DNA of 64,000 nucleotides from Nitrosospira multiformis (lineage in GTDB: Bacteria > Pseudomonadota > Gammaproteobacteria > Burkholderiales > Nitrosomonadaceae). Below, piece after piece: positions 8,218 through 17,627 of this stretch. The notes beneath the pieces are model-generated. The model was not told the origin of the DNA, searched no databases, and worked only from the letters and a program-made list of their open reading frames with translations. Each line of letters opens with the position of its first letter. Within the stretch, counting starts at the first letter, position 1. The position numbers were made by a program, and so were the translations under genes. The stretch spans positions 79,803 to 143,802 of the forward strand of contig NZ_FOCT01000010.1 of assembly GCF_900110185.1 (NCBI RefSeq). The letters are read 5' to 3'.

Positions 8218-9458
8218 ACATCAACCGTTGGGCCATCGAATTTACCGGAAGCATCCACGGTTAGCCTGCTCACAGCAGAATCCACCTGAACGCGCGCCAA
8301 ATATGTTCCGGAAGGTACTGAACCGTTCGGAAAAACGGTGGCGAAAGTGAATGTGTCCGTCTCGCCAGGATGGGGATCGGCTGATAAGGTGAAAGCTTGC
8401 GGCCCGTCCTGCTGATTCAGCACGAGGGACACCTGCTGTTTAGGCCCGGCCGGTGGCCAGATTGCACATGTCAAACGCCCGGGAGTTGCGGATGTAAGAT
8501 TTAAAATAGCGGGCAGGATCACAAAAACCATGATGTTGGATTGCGAAATGATGGGGGATGAAGGCACGGGAGGCGTTGCGGTTTGCACCAGTTGAACTGT
8601 ATTGACTCCTGGCCTCAGACCTGCCGGCAGCGTAACTTGAATGCTGTCGGAAGTCGACGACGGCTCGATTGTCCCGGGAAGGGGATCGCTCTTTCCCGGG
8701 GTCATAAGCACCACGGAATTCGCCGTGCCCAGCCCTTTACCCCGCAGCGCGATCGATAGGGGCGCGGGTGGCGAAGGCACCACAGACTGCGGCTCGACGA
8801 AATCGATGAGCATAAGGCTGAATGGAGATACTTCAACGTTCCATTTCAGCACTGGCAGTGCCGGGGCGGGCGGGGGCTCATCGGTCTCGATCAGCACAAC
8901 GGTCGCCATATATGCCGTAGAGAGCACAAAATTCGCCTTGGGAAAAGCAACCCAAAGCTTGTTCATATCGTCCAGGGAAAAATTGAGCGGCGTTATCCGC
9001 ACAAGGTCGATTTGCTCGGACAAATTGGAATCCAGATACAGCACATTGTTGTTAGAAGCATCCGTCATCTGCTCAACAATCTGAATGTCTGAACGCTGCA
9101 GCACGGGTTCGGCGTGGAGCCCGCGCGCGACTGCTCCCAGCAGCCGCTGGTGTTCCAGCGTGGAATCCTTGCCATAAAAGCTGAACAAATAATGAAGGTC
9201 CAGCGCCACTTGCGGGCGGCGGACGAGCGAACCATCATCGCGCCGTGTCGGCAGGTCCGCGTTCCGCCAGGCTGTGTTGGGAGTGACTTGATAGAGAAAA
9301 ATATTTACGCGAGGCGGCGTTTCGGAGCCCTGCAACGACGAGTCATCCGGCCGAAGCGTACTTACTTGCGGACCGTTTACACGTGCACCATCGAGGCTCG
9401 CTGTCACCACATTCACCAGCGTTTGCGTGACGGTTGCTATTGCCAGGGCATTGCTCAT
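8214..9458 (-). CDS. DUF4255 tail-terminator protein (Afp16/Pvc16-like)
   Basis: The N-terminal 190 residues match the DUF4255/Pvc16 N-terminal family: an opening MSNALAIATVTQTLVNVV helix, then PRVNIFLYQVTPNTAWRN, and LDLHYLFSFYGKD. In related particles this protein caps the distal end of tube and sheath and sets the terminal hexamer. At 414 residues it is longer than the minimal family. The extra C-terminal half is beta-rich with Pro/Ser linkers and looks like one or two immunoglobulin- or IPT-like domains, including LSIALRGKGLGTANSVVLM and a similar later segment. A ribosome binding site (AAGGA) precedes the start. It is translationally coupled to the ATPase downstream. Confidence 0.9.
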   Translation of the reverse strand: MSNALAIATVTQTLVNVVTASLDGARVNGPQVSTLRPDDSSLQGSETPPRVNIFLYQVTPNTAWRNADLPTRRDDGSLVRRPQVALDLHYLFSFYGKDSTLEHQRLLGAVARGLHAEPVLQRSDIQIVEQMTDASNNNVLYLDSNLSEQIDLVRITPLNFSLDDMNKLWVAFPKANFVLSTAYMATVVLIETDEPPPAPALPVLKWNVEVSPFSLMLIDFVEPQSVVPSPPAPLSIALRGKGLGTANSVVLMTPGKSDPLPGTIEPSSTSDSIQVTLPAGLRPGVNTVQLVQTATPPVPSSPIISQSNIMVFVILPAILNLTSATPGRLTCAIWPPAGPKQQVSLVLNQQDGPQAFTLSADPHPGETDTFTFATVFPNGSVPSGTYLARVQVDSAVSRLTVDASGKFDGPTVDV

Positions 9459-9502
9459 TCAATATCCTTGCTGACTGCCATCTAATCCCTATGCTGTGCT
9501 CG

Positions 9503-12500
9503 TTACTGTGGCTGGTCTGATTTGTGATAGTTGAAAAACCGCCAACTATTCAGCTGACGGAAAACAGTGTTATTGTCAAAATTTGTAATGTCACTCCGAT
9601 TACTCTGCTGATCATCCCTACTGAGATTCAAATCAGAAATAAATGATTGTCCTCTAAGCACGTTTCCGGTAACTGCCAGCTCAAAGGCTGCGATAAACAA
9701 GCTGTCGTTCCTAACCCTAATGACTTCCGGCGTTACCAAATTCTGGAACAGATTGCCTTGTACAACTGCAGCGTGCGAATATAAGATAGCAGTAGGTGCG
9801 ACAACCGTAGTTTCTTCAATAGCGCGTCCTCCATTGCGCAGTTCATTTGAGTTCAACAACAAGGAGACATCGGAATCGAGGGAAAGATCAATATTATCAT
9901 CAGGACCAATAGGATCAGGCGGACGAACAGGAGCCAGGAGGAGAATCACTGCCGGGCCTGAAGCCGCGCCATTAGCGGGTAACGCATCAATGCAGTTGCC
10001 TGTAAGATGAAATTGCCGCATGGGTAACGCCGGCAGGGAGTTGACCTTGAGATTAGCCAACGGATAAGCTAATGCGACGCTTAACGCTTCCGTGACGGGC
10101 TTTCCACCGTATCCATTAAAATAAAACCGGATATATCCGATCTGTTTCACATCATCGTTGCCCCGGGTCGCGTTAGCGTTATCGATACCACCGAACCAGA
10201 TTCCACCGTCGCAATCGGTAATTAAATTGTCCTGGAATCCGACCTTGCCCGCACCGGAAACTCCTATGACCGCAACAGTTAAGCCCTGCATACGATTATC
10301 GATAAATTCAGCGTGGTCGAGTACGGCGCGGACCAGGCTTGGGGCTCCGGTGACATCGGATGAAATGGATGGGACTATCATAAACGCACTGAGCATGACG
10401 GAGGGCGGCGGAATTTCCGGAGATGGAACCTGGATGGGACCAATTGCTTGTGCTGGCAAGTTCAGATTGAAGGCTTTGATAAATGCCGGGTTATTTATGA
10501 ACAATTGGCGGAAGAACAGTTGGGCGCCTGACGCATTTTGTGCCGGCTCAGCCTGCATCTTAGCACCGCCAGCAGCAGTCGCCGGCGCGGCTACATTGGC
10601 CCTTGATCCCCTGGCGGAGGGGCTTGGCTGATTCACACCAGGAGGAGCTTCGGGTCGGGGTTCGGGTCGGATTGGAACTCGTGCCGGACCGATGAAGCGG
10701 CTTTTCCGCACGCTCAGGCTTCTGCAGCTGGCGCTTGCGAAAATCGCAGCAGCATAATTGCTGACCTCACTGAGGGGTATCATCTGAAACTCACAATCCA
10801 CTATAGAAACGTCTGTGCAGTCCAACAAGCGCAGACCGATCATCATGTGTGGCTCGACAAGATTTTGAATAATCGCAAGCAGGTCGCCAGCATTATCTCC
10901 CTGGATTGCGACCGCATCCTTCAATCTTACGGCCGGTGACTTGAAACTGATACCGCGCACTGTCACGCCAGTGCTTTGCGTCAATACAACAAGGCCATCC
11001 AGAAATTTGACCTCGGTATTAGGGGCTGCCTGGATCAAGACACCGCCGTGACAAGCTTCAACTGTTAGACCGTTATGGCGAGAATCGAGCCGTAGCGGCT
11101 GCGTCAGCGAATACGTGCCCGGAGTAAGACAAAGCGCGATGCCTTGCGCATGGTTCGCGAACTTGTCTACAGTGTTTTGCAATGCCATAGGATCTGCCTG
11201 AAGGTCCTCAGGGTGCAACGTAATAGCACAGCAACCCCCAAGTTTGCGCTTGGTAAGCTCAACGAGGTTGTCGAATTTCTCCCGACAGTCCCGCACAATG
11301 GGAATTAAGCCTTGCGGCGGACTGTCCGGCGGCGAGGTGACATCCCCGGCCCAGTCGATAACAGCAAGCGGACAAACCCATTGCCGCGGGCCGTCAGGCG
11401 GTTGACCATCGGTAAGAAAGCGCTCGGGGTAGACAGCTTGAGGTGTGCCGGGCCGGGCCGCAAATAGCCAATAAGCGCCAACCGGTGCCTGAAGTCCCTC
11501 TGCTAAAGACATTTTTATGGTGACCACGATACCCGTCGTGCTGTTGTTGCTCGTATCGATCAACTCGACCGTTGAGCTTCCGGAAGCACTGAGTTCGAGC
11601 TCAGACTGCCAGACTCGCACGAATAATGGATTCTTGTCGGGAATATATGCAGCCGGCAGGGGCTGATCAAGCTCGATGCTGCGGTCGCTGGGCTGATAAC
11701 CTCTCGCAAGGGTGCGAGTTACACCCGTGGCTTCGGCCACGCAGCGAACAATACTGCGCCCCGCAGCGGTTTCACTCTGGCCGCCGTCAATAATCAAAGC
11801 TGAGCGGAGCACTTCGACTACCTGTCCTGTCCGGGGAATATGAAAGGCATCAACGGGTGATTGACGAAGCAATAAGGTTTTTGAATCGGAAATGTCAGCA
11901 CGATAAAGGAAGCTGGCATTGTCGTAGCCCCATAGCAATTTTGGTGCGCCTCCAGCTCCACCCTCAGAAATCTGCACACGGATGAGCTGATTTTCGGGTT
12001 GCAGATAACCCCCCTGTGTAACAGGTTCACAGGGATCAGGTTGAGAAGCTTGCGTTGAAAAGCTGATCTGCAACGACACCTGTGGCAGCAGCCGCATGGT
12101 TTTTGGGTCAAACGTGAGATTGTTATTGCGCCACCACGCTTGCGCCTGGGCAAAAGCGGCGGTGCAATCGCTCGAATCGACTTTCAATCGCTTTACACGC
12201 TTGATGAGCCTTACTCTCTGGGTCGTGTCTGGCCCCCCGAGTGCAACGTCCTTCAGATCGGTATCCTCTATCGCACTGACTTCCTGCTCGAGTAAATGCA
12301 GGTAAACAAACTCCAGGGTTGCGTCAGTGTTCGGCTCATCGGGCTCTATCCAGTCCGGTTGGTCAAAATAGCTATATGAGGTCTTGAGCCTGTAATCGGC
12401 AGAGGAAAAGACAGCCCGCTGGCCGCCCACATACATCGTCCCCGGGCTGATCAAGAAATCCCTGTTGCGTGCCATCAGGGCATTAAGCGGAGGAGGTGGA

Positions 12501-12724
12501 ACCCGGAGCGGCGGGCTGCTCGGAATAAGTGCTTCGATCGCGAATCCATTATCGGGCGTGCCGCACGGACCAACGAAATCGAGCGCGTCCGCGTCGGTTC
12601 GCTGCCCGGCAATTTGCTGAAGAGCGTTGAAGTCCCGGTCCAGGACCACCCTGCCCTGCTGCATGACGACACCCTTGTAGTGCTGGCGTTCGCTATCATC
12701 GGTTCTGCTTATATCGCTTGCCAT
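9503..12724 (-). CDS. very large DUF6519 and right-handed beta-helix eCIS protein
   Basis: The 1073-residue protein opens with RQHYKGVVMQQGRVVLDRDFNAL, the signature region of DUF6519 proteins found in contractile injection clusters. From roughly residue 530 it shows repeated short beta strands of the pectate-lyase type (GLTVEACHGGVLIQAAPN, GVTVRGISFKSPAV, DVSIVDCEFQMI). This indicates a parallel beta-helix that continues to near the C-terminus. A Pro/Ala-rich loop around residues 695-745 interrupts it. No classical tail-fibre gene was found in the locus, so this protein is the best candidate for a peripheral receptor-binding or baseplate-decorating component. That role is an inference. Confidence 0.8.
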   Translation of the reverse strand: MASDISRTDDSERQHYKGVVMQQGRVVLDRDFNALQQIAGQRTDADALDFVGPCGTPDNGFAIEALIPSSPPLRVPPPPLNALMARNRDFLISPGTMYVGGQRAVFSSADYRLKTSYSYFDQPDWIEPDEPNTDATLEFVYLHLLEQEVSAIEDTDLKDVALGGPDTTQRVRLIKRVKRLKVDSSDCTAAFAQAQAWWRNNNLTFDPKTMRLLPQVSLQISFSTQASQPDPCEPVTQGGYLQPENQLIRVQISEGGAGGAPKLLWGYDNASFLYRADISDSKTLLLRQSPVDAFHIPRTGQVVEVLRSALIIDGGQSETAAGRSIVRCVAEATGVTRTLARGYQPSDRSIELDQPLPAAYIPDKNPLFVRVWQSELELSASGSSTVELIDTSNNSTTGIVVTIKMSLAEGLQAPVGAYWLFAARPGTPQAVYPERFLTDGQPPDGPRQWVCPLAVIDWAGDVTSPPDSPPQGLIPIVRDCREKFDNLVELTKRKLGGCCAITLHPEDLQADPMALQNTVDKFANHAQGIALCLTPGTYSLTQPLRLDSRHNGLTVEACHGGVLIQAAPNTEVKFLDGLVVLTQSTGVTVRGISFKSPAVRLKDAVAIQGDNAGDLLAIIQNLVEPHMMIGLRLLDCTDVSIVDCEFQMIPLSEVSNYAAAIFASASCRSLSVRKSRFIGPARVPIRPEPRPEAPPGVNQPSPSARGSRANVAAPATAAGGAKMQAEPAQNASGAQLFFRQLFINNPAFIKAFNLNLPAQAIGPIQVPSPEIPPPSVMLSAFMIVPSISSDVTGAPSLVRAVLDHAEFIDNRMQGLTVAVIGVSGAGKVGFQDNLITDCDGGIWFGGIDNANATRGNDDVKQIGYIRFYFNGYGGKPVTEALSVALAYPLANLKVNSLPALPMRQFHLTGNCIDALPANGAASGPAVILLLAPVRPPDPIGPDDNIDLSLDSDVSLLLNSNELRNGGRAIEETTVVAPTAILYSHAAVVQGNLFQNLVTPEVIRVRNDSLFIAAFELAVTGNVLRGQSFISDLNLSRDDQQSNRSDITNFDNNTVFRQLNSWRFFNYHKSDQPQ

Positions 12725-12792
12725 TTATAAAATCCTCTTCAAGTCGGCCTCAACCTCCGTAACCCCGCATTCAGATTGGAAATTCCTGTTAT

Positions 12793-14994
12793 TCATGTTA
12801 CATGTACGATGACTGGCACCAGACCAATGGGCATGAACTCCTGAAACTTGATCAGGAGTCCGCGCTCTTTGATCGCGTTTCGCTCACGGGCAAAAGCACC
12901 CATCTCCGACCCATCCTGCGATCCCTCGGAAATAGTGTTTTGGATGGCGCTGTTAGTGCCCCGGAGAATCGCCGTGTCGGCAGTCGCGAGAAGCTGGCAG
13001 TAACCAGGGTTTCCGAAATCCGTCGAGGTGAACAGGATCGCCTGCGCGGATATAACCACGCTTTCGTATTTTTCGGGCAGTATGCTTCCTATCGTCCAAG
13101 CCGTGAAACGCACACACCCGTGCTGGGTGTCGTCAACTTTCGCTACGCCCTGGAGGATGCTTTCGCTGACACGGAGCCTGTGAACACTTATACCGCCAAG
13201 CACTGTGCAGCGGGAGAGGCAAACTTCGCCACTATCCAGCGCGATCGCCACATTGTTGGGTTCGGCCGGGGGTGAGAGAGGACTTTGGGGAGGACTGCTG
13301 ACACTTTCCGGAAGAGCCTGCAAAATGCTATCGGTGATATCCAGTGTCTGAATCTTTCCGCCACCTCGGGTTCGAATTGGCCCCATGATCGAGCGCTCTA
13401 CAGTAAGTGTCTCGACCGAGCCCTCGATCCAGAAGCGGGTGGGAATAAGCTCTCTCCCATCAGCCGAAATTGCGAAGTTACCAGACGGCGGTGAGGAATC
13501 GAGCATATCGGAGGCACTGCCAGGGTCGAGCGTGCAGCAGGTGATCGTAATGGTAGTAAAACTGCCGCGAATCACGATATCACCCCCGCTGATAAACAGG
13601 CCGTCGAGAACGAGAGAACTACCTGGCGCACCCGAGATAGTCCATTCGGTAATTGTTCCGCCTGAGCCAGCAGGAAGGCGAATGAGCGGGCGCTGTCTAT
13701 TGCCCGCACGAATCGTCAACACTCCAGTCGCCGCAATACTGTCGGCCCCCGTATAAGTCAGAGAGTCAACGAGGGTAAGCGTACCGGTTTGAGGAACGGC
13801 ACTGGCAGGCACACTCCCTGGCATTAAGGCAGCGCCCCCCCCTGAGAATGTCATGTGAGGAGCAGGGGTGGGAAGTGCTTTCCGTCTAAGGCGGCGATCA
13901 TATGGACCAGCTCCTATGTCGGAAGAGAATCCGTAGTGGTACCTCACCCACACCTCCTGCGGTGGAGAACTGTTGTATGCAAACCAGCCTCGCTCGGACT
14001 GAACTCGAACCTGATTGGCCGGTACGATGTCTGTGTCGGATTGCGGAACTGGAGTACTTAAGACCGTGAGGGAGTTTGGGTACAGTTCGATTGCCTTGGC
14101 ATCCGGTGACGCTTTTGTATTAGCGTCATACAGTGCCTGACTGATCGGGCCAGGAAGTTGCTCTTCGGCGGGCGAGATCCATCGGTTTCCGTATTGCTCA
14201 CTCTTGCGTGAAGCATCGGCAAACAGCGATATGCTTCGGCCGGTGGGATCGAAAGTAAACCAGCCGGCGCAGGTTGGGGGATTCGTGACCGCCACGGGCG
14301 TTGTCGGTGGAAGATCAAAGCTTTTAAGTCTCCACAGAAAGACACCAACGTGTGGAATGTCGTGCCATCCCGTCTTTCCTCGCCCGGGCCGGAAGTCGGG
14401 TGTGTGAAAAAATTCGTCGAAGGCTGAGCCGGTTTTCGACGAACCGTAGTTATTTCGAAGGCTCGCCGTTCCTCCGATTTGGCTCCGCGTGAGGCGGCCT
14501 GCAAGCCCTTCAGCTTGCTGCAGCTTATCAGTGCCGTCGCCTGCCTTTTCAACCCAGCCGATCTGCGGATCCAAACCATGCCGCGTGCGGCCCATTCGGC
14601 GAAAGAATTCCACTACTTTTGCATCCCAACCGGTGACATCGAATGCCAGTTCCTCAAGTAATGCCAATGTTCCCTTGCGGCGGCGATAATAGATTGTCTT
14701 TGCCACATCCAGCCGTTGTGCCCGCGAATCGAGATTTGACACGAGGTTGGTCGCCAGCAGGTCTCCAATGTAGGGAATTACCCAGTCGTCGCAGGTTTCG
14801 ATCGATTGATCTTCCCAAGCTCTGTCTATGCTTCTCCTTAGAATGGCAGCTTGTGCACCAATGCGATTGACGAGTTCGCGCAAGGGGCCATTACCGGAAA
14901 ACTCATCGCTATCCAGCGAACGGTAGATTGCAGGCAAGAGATTCCAGAGTTTATCCGCATAATAGACGTCGTAATGGTCCAGGTGGCGCGTCAT
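12793..14994 (-). CDS. gpI-like phage tail protein with C-terminal beta-helix
   Basis: The first 130 residues resemble the P2 gpI/tail-protein family of contractile injection systems: LWNLLPAIYRSLD, then DWVIPYIGDLLAT, RLDVAKTIYYRRRKGTLALLEELA and the DVTGWDAKVVEFF segment. These proteins join baseplate wedges to the periphery. The remaining 600 residues include repeats of strand-turn type (GGDIVIRGSFTTITITCCTL, LTVERSIMGPIRTRGGGK, CLSRCTVLGGISVHRLRV) that imply a second beta-helix in the same locus. The start codon overlaps the stop of the 878-residue gpJ-like gene by 4 nt. A total of 733 residues is long for gpI and reflects the fused beta-helix. Confidence 0.85.
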   Translation of the reverse strand: MTRHLDHYDVYYADKLWNLLPAIYRSLDSDEFSGNGPLRELVNRIGAQAAILRRSIDRAWEDQSIETCDDWVIPYIGDLLATNLVSNLDSRAQRLDVAKTIYYRRRKGTLALLEELAFDVTGWDAKVVEFFRRMGRTRHGLDPQIGWVEKAGDGTDKLQQAEGLAGRLTRSQIGGTASLRNNYGSSKTGSAFDEFFHTPDFRPGRGKTGWHDIPHVGVFLWRLKSFDLPPTTPVAVTNPPTCAGWFTFDPTGRSISLFADASRKSEQYGNRWISPAEEQLPGPISQALYDANTKASPDAKAIELYPNSLTVLSTPVPQSDTDIVPANQVRVQSERGWFAYNSSPPQEVWVRYHYGFSSDIGAGPYDRRLRRKALPTPAPHMTFSGGGAALMPGSVPASAVPQTGTLTLVDSLTYTGADSIAATGVLTIRAGNRQRPLIRLPAGSGGTITEWTISGAPGSSLVLDGLFISGGDIVIRGSFTTITITCCTLDPGSASDMLDSSPPSGNFAISADGRELIPTRFWIEGSVETLTVERSIMGPIRTRGGGKIQTLDITDSILQALPESVSSPPQSPLSPPAEPNNVAIALDSGEVCLSRCTVLGGISVHRLRVSESILQGVAKVDDTQHGCVRFTAWTIGSILPEKYESVVISAQAILFTSTDFGNPGYCQLLATADTAILRGTNSAIQNTISEGSQDGSEMGAFARERNAIKERGLLIKFQEFMPIGLVPVIVHVT

Positions 14995-17627
14995 CGAGCC
15001 TCCAGAGAAAGGGTCAATCCCTCATTGGGCAGAATAAAAAATGCGCCCGCGCCCGGATCGTGGCGATGCTCCATACATGTATTGGAATTGGAGGGCCTGC
15101 GGATCCGTTTGCCGGTGGCGGAAGACGAGAAGTTGGATTTGCGAGATGTCTGAAGTGACAAGGTTGTCTGTTGGCGGGCTCGGGCGACTGTAAAGTCCAG
15201 TTGTTTCGGAGATTCAGCAGAAGAGAACTCGAGCCTCTTGACGGCCAACACACCTGGAACAGCAACGCAGGCAGCATAAAGCTGGCTATCGTAGATTGGC
15301 TGGCCGATCTCCAGGACGTTCAGGCCAAGCAGCCCCTTGTCCGGATCGAGCAGGGCGACTCGCACAGCGTCCAATACCGACTTATCGTTACGTCTCGGAT
15401 CGATCACAAGAGAAATCGTGAGGCTTACCTGAACGCCTTTTGCCAATAAAACAGCGGGAAAACGGTTTGGATCGGCTGCCGCCGCTATGGCAACTCGCGC
15501 TGCTTTCACAGCTTCCGCATCATCACCCACCCATACAGTTACACGGGGGCGTTGCTCAAGGAAATCGAATACAAGCCCTGCTTTTGCTCGGGTTACCCCA
15601 AGAGCTTGCGAAGCGATAGCCTCATAGTCATCCGCTGAGACGGCGCGATTGAATGTGAGTACCGATCGCGGCGCCAATCGCCGCAATTTTGCGGGCGGAT
15701 CAGGATCACTGCCTCCACCTACCGCTACCGGATTGCGGATGGATTGAAGCCCCGGTTGGGGTTTTAAAACCACGGTCAGCGTGCCCGGAGCCGGGGTATC
15801 AGCACCACTGCCGTAACGATATGACGCAACAATATTATTGACACCAGTCGGTAGCCGCGTGCCGAACTCGCCATCGCCAAATATGACGTGCGTTTTGCCC
15901 TGGTCATCTTCATGTGTGATGAATACTTGCGCGTTCGACGGCTGTCCAAAGAAACTTTGAACCTCGGTCCATTCCACATCATTCACCCAGACACGTACAC
16001 TGCTACTGTAGTTGTCGCCGGATCGCGAATCTTCAGGTTGCAGGTAGGTAACTGGCGAGTTCTGGAGCACAAAATCCTGGCCGGGAATAGCAGCGTTCCC
16101 GCTGCCGAGTACTTCCCTGGTGACGGTCTTGCCGCGCGATACGCTCAAAAGGTTGAAGTAGGCTCGAAGCGGTGGAATCAACAGCGGAACGGGGGAATCC
16201 AGTACAAGCTTTCCATCCGAATTGATCATGCCACTCGCACCGTTTCCGACCGCGTCTTCGACCAGGACCTTTGTTCCCGCGGGAACGTCCGGAAAAGCCG
16301 CCCCAAAGGAAGGTTCTAGCACAACCGCGCTCCCAGGGGGGACAATAGTTTCATCGACAGTCGGCGGCGGCAATACGATCAGATCTCCTGCCTCTGTCCA
16401 CGAGTGCCAAACGAAAAAATTGGCCCGGTCTGCCTGCCTGTCAGTCACTAATTCATCAGGTAGTTTTTCTGCCAACGTCAGGCTCGTATGTGGAATAGGA
16501 ATCGCAATATGCTTATCGGGATCTGGTGGCACTGAAGGATCCACATTTGTTCCTACAGGATCAGGTGGGTCATATTTATCAGGATTTGCATACCATACAG
16601 CTTCAGTCGCGCTCTTTACCGCGAACAACCGGAAATCCGCAGCGGATGCCTGGATTACAATCGGATCATTGCTCTTGAAGCCGCGCACGAGCGATGCGAG
16701 ATCGATTGTTCCCGCCTGATTGACATTGCGAATTACCTTTCCATCCGAGGCTGGATACTGCCATACTTGCGTCAATTGGCCGCCCTTATATAGTTGTAAG
16801 TCAGGGACGCTATCCAATGCATCTATTCTTGATTTCCAATTGAGTTCAATGCGGGTAATGGCACCTATGCTCGCATCATTACCAGGTCTGACGGCTGCCA
16901 CGTTCGCGACTGCGAATGCAGCCGGTCTGATCTGATTTTTCGGAAGAATCAGTACCATATCGTCTTTTTTTACAGCAGGTGGTGCACCCTTCAGCACTAT
17001 TGTGGTAGTTCCTTCCTGAATCGGCGGTTGGGTCGAATCGTGCACTGGCTGCACGCTCACCGCTCCTGATGATGTTTTCAGGGATGCTGGTGACGTCGGT
17101 TTGATACCTATTGTGGCGTCCGTTTCTAACTCGAACACCTGTGGTTGCTTGCCCGGTCCTGGCTTGCTTTGAACGGCAAATCCAGCAGGCAATGTAAATG
17201 GCAACGAACTGCTTGCCAGCGCGGCTAAAACACCCTTCGCACCGATCCCGGGACGAGGCCGGTAACCCAGCAGGCGAACCAACCGGTTGACACTTTCAGG
17301 CAAATCGGCCGTCCGTAGATACGCTTGGGTCGCAATCCGCTCGTTGTAGAACGTTAGAATATCGGCCAAGTATGCCCACCACTCGACCGTTTGTACTGCA
17401 AGATCCCCATGGGCGCCCGGGTGCCATATGGGCGGGGTGATGTTATTAACGGTGATTGACAGCTCTATCTCCTCAGCAGATGACTGCAGCAGGGCATGAC
17501 GGAATGACGCGTAGTTGCCCACTCGATACTCGATGATATTCCTTCCTGGTGGGTTGAATATCACACCCGGATGCACGAATGCTCCACAAGGGCAGATCGA
17601 ATCGGTAGCGTTTTTACAATCGCTCAT
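14991..17627 (-). CDS. baseplate assembly protein, gpJ-like (second copy)
   Basis: This 878-residue protein belongs to the large baseplate-assembly family of contractile injection systems. Residues 80-140 carry the diagnostic ADILTFYNERIATQAYL and SVNRLVRLLGYRPRPG segments. The C-terminal third has a gpJ-like core with RSVLTFNRAVSADDYEAIA and the VTVWVGDD strand. The N-terminus has a CPCG motif and a gp25-distant hydrophobic core. The same motif set occurs in the upstream 834-residue gene, so the two are diverged paralogues that probably occupy adjacent positions in the wedge (Afp11/Afp12-like). It overlaps both neighbours by 4 nt. Confidence 0.88.
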   Translation of the reverse strand: MSDCKNATDSICPCGAFVHPGVIFNPPGRNIIEYRVGNYASFRHALLQSSAEEIELSITVNNITPPIWHPGAHGDLAVQTVEWWAYLADILTFYNERIATQAYLRTADLPESVNRLVRLLGYRPRPGIGAKGVLAALASSSLPFTLPAGFAVQSKPGPGKQPQVFELETDATIGIKPTSPASLKTSSGAVSVQPVHDSTQPPIQEGTTTIVLKGAPPAVKKDDMVLILPKNQIRPAAFAVANVAAVRPGNDASIGAITRIELNWKSRIDALDSVPDLQLYKGGQLTQVWQYPASDGKVIRNVNQAGTIDLASLVRGFKSNDPIVIQASAADFRLFAVKSATEAVWYANPDKYDPPDPVGTNVDPSVPPDPDKHIAIPIPHTSLTLAEKLPDELVTDRQADRANFFVWHSWTEAGDLIVLPPPTVDETIVPPGSAVVLEPSFGAAFPDVPAGTKVLVEDAVGNGASGMINSDGKLVLDSPVPLLIPPLRAYFNLLSVSRGKTVTREVLGSGNAAIPGQDFVLQNSPVTYLQPEDSRSGDNYSSSVRVWVNDVEWTEVQSFFGQPSNAQVFITHEDDQGKTHVIFGDGEFGTRLPTGVNNIVASYRYGSGADTPAPGTLTVVLKPQPGLQSIRNPVAVGGGSDPDPPAKLRRLAPRSVLTFNRAVSADDYEAIASQALGVTRAKAGLVFDFLEQRPRVTVWVGDDAEAVKAARVAIAAAADPNRFPAVLLAKGVQVSLTISLVIDPRRNDKSVLDAVRVALLDPDKGLLGLNVLEIGQPIYDSQLYAACVAVPGVLAVKRLEFSSAESPKQLDFTVARARQQTTLSLQTSRKSNFSSSATGKRIRRPSNSNTCMEHRHDPGAGAFFILPNEGLTLSLEAR

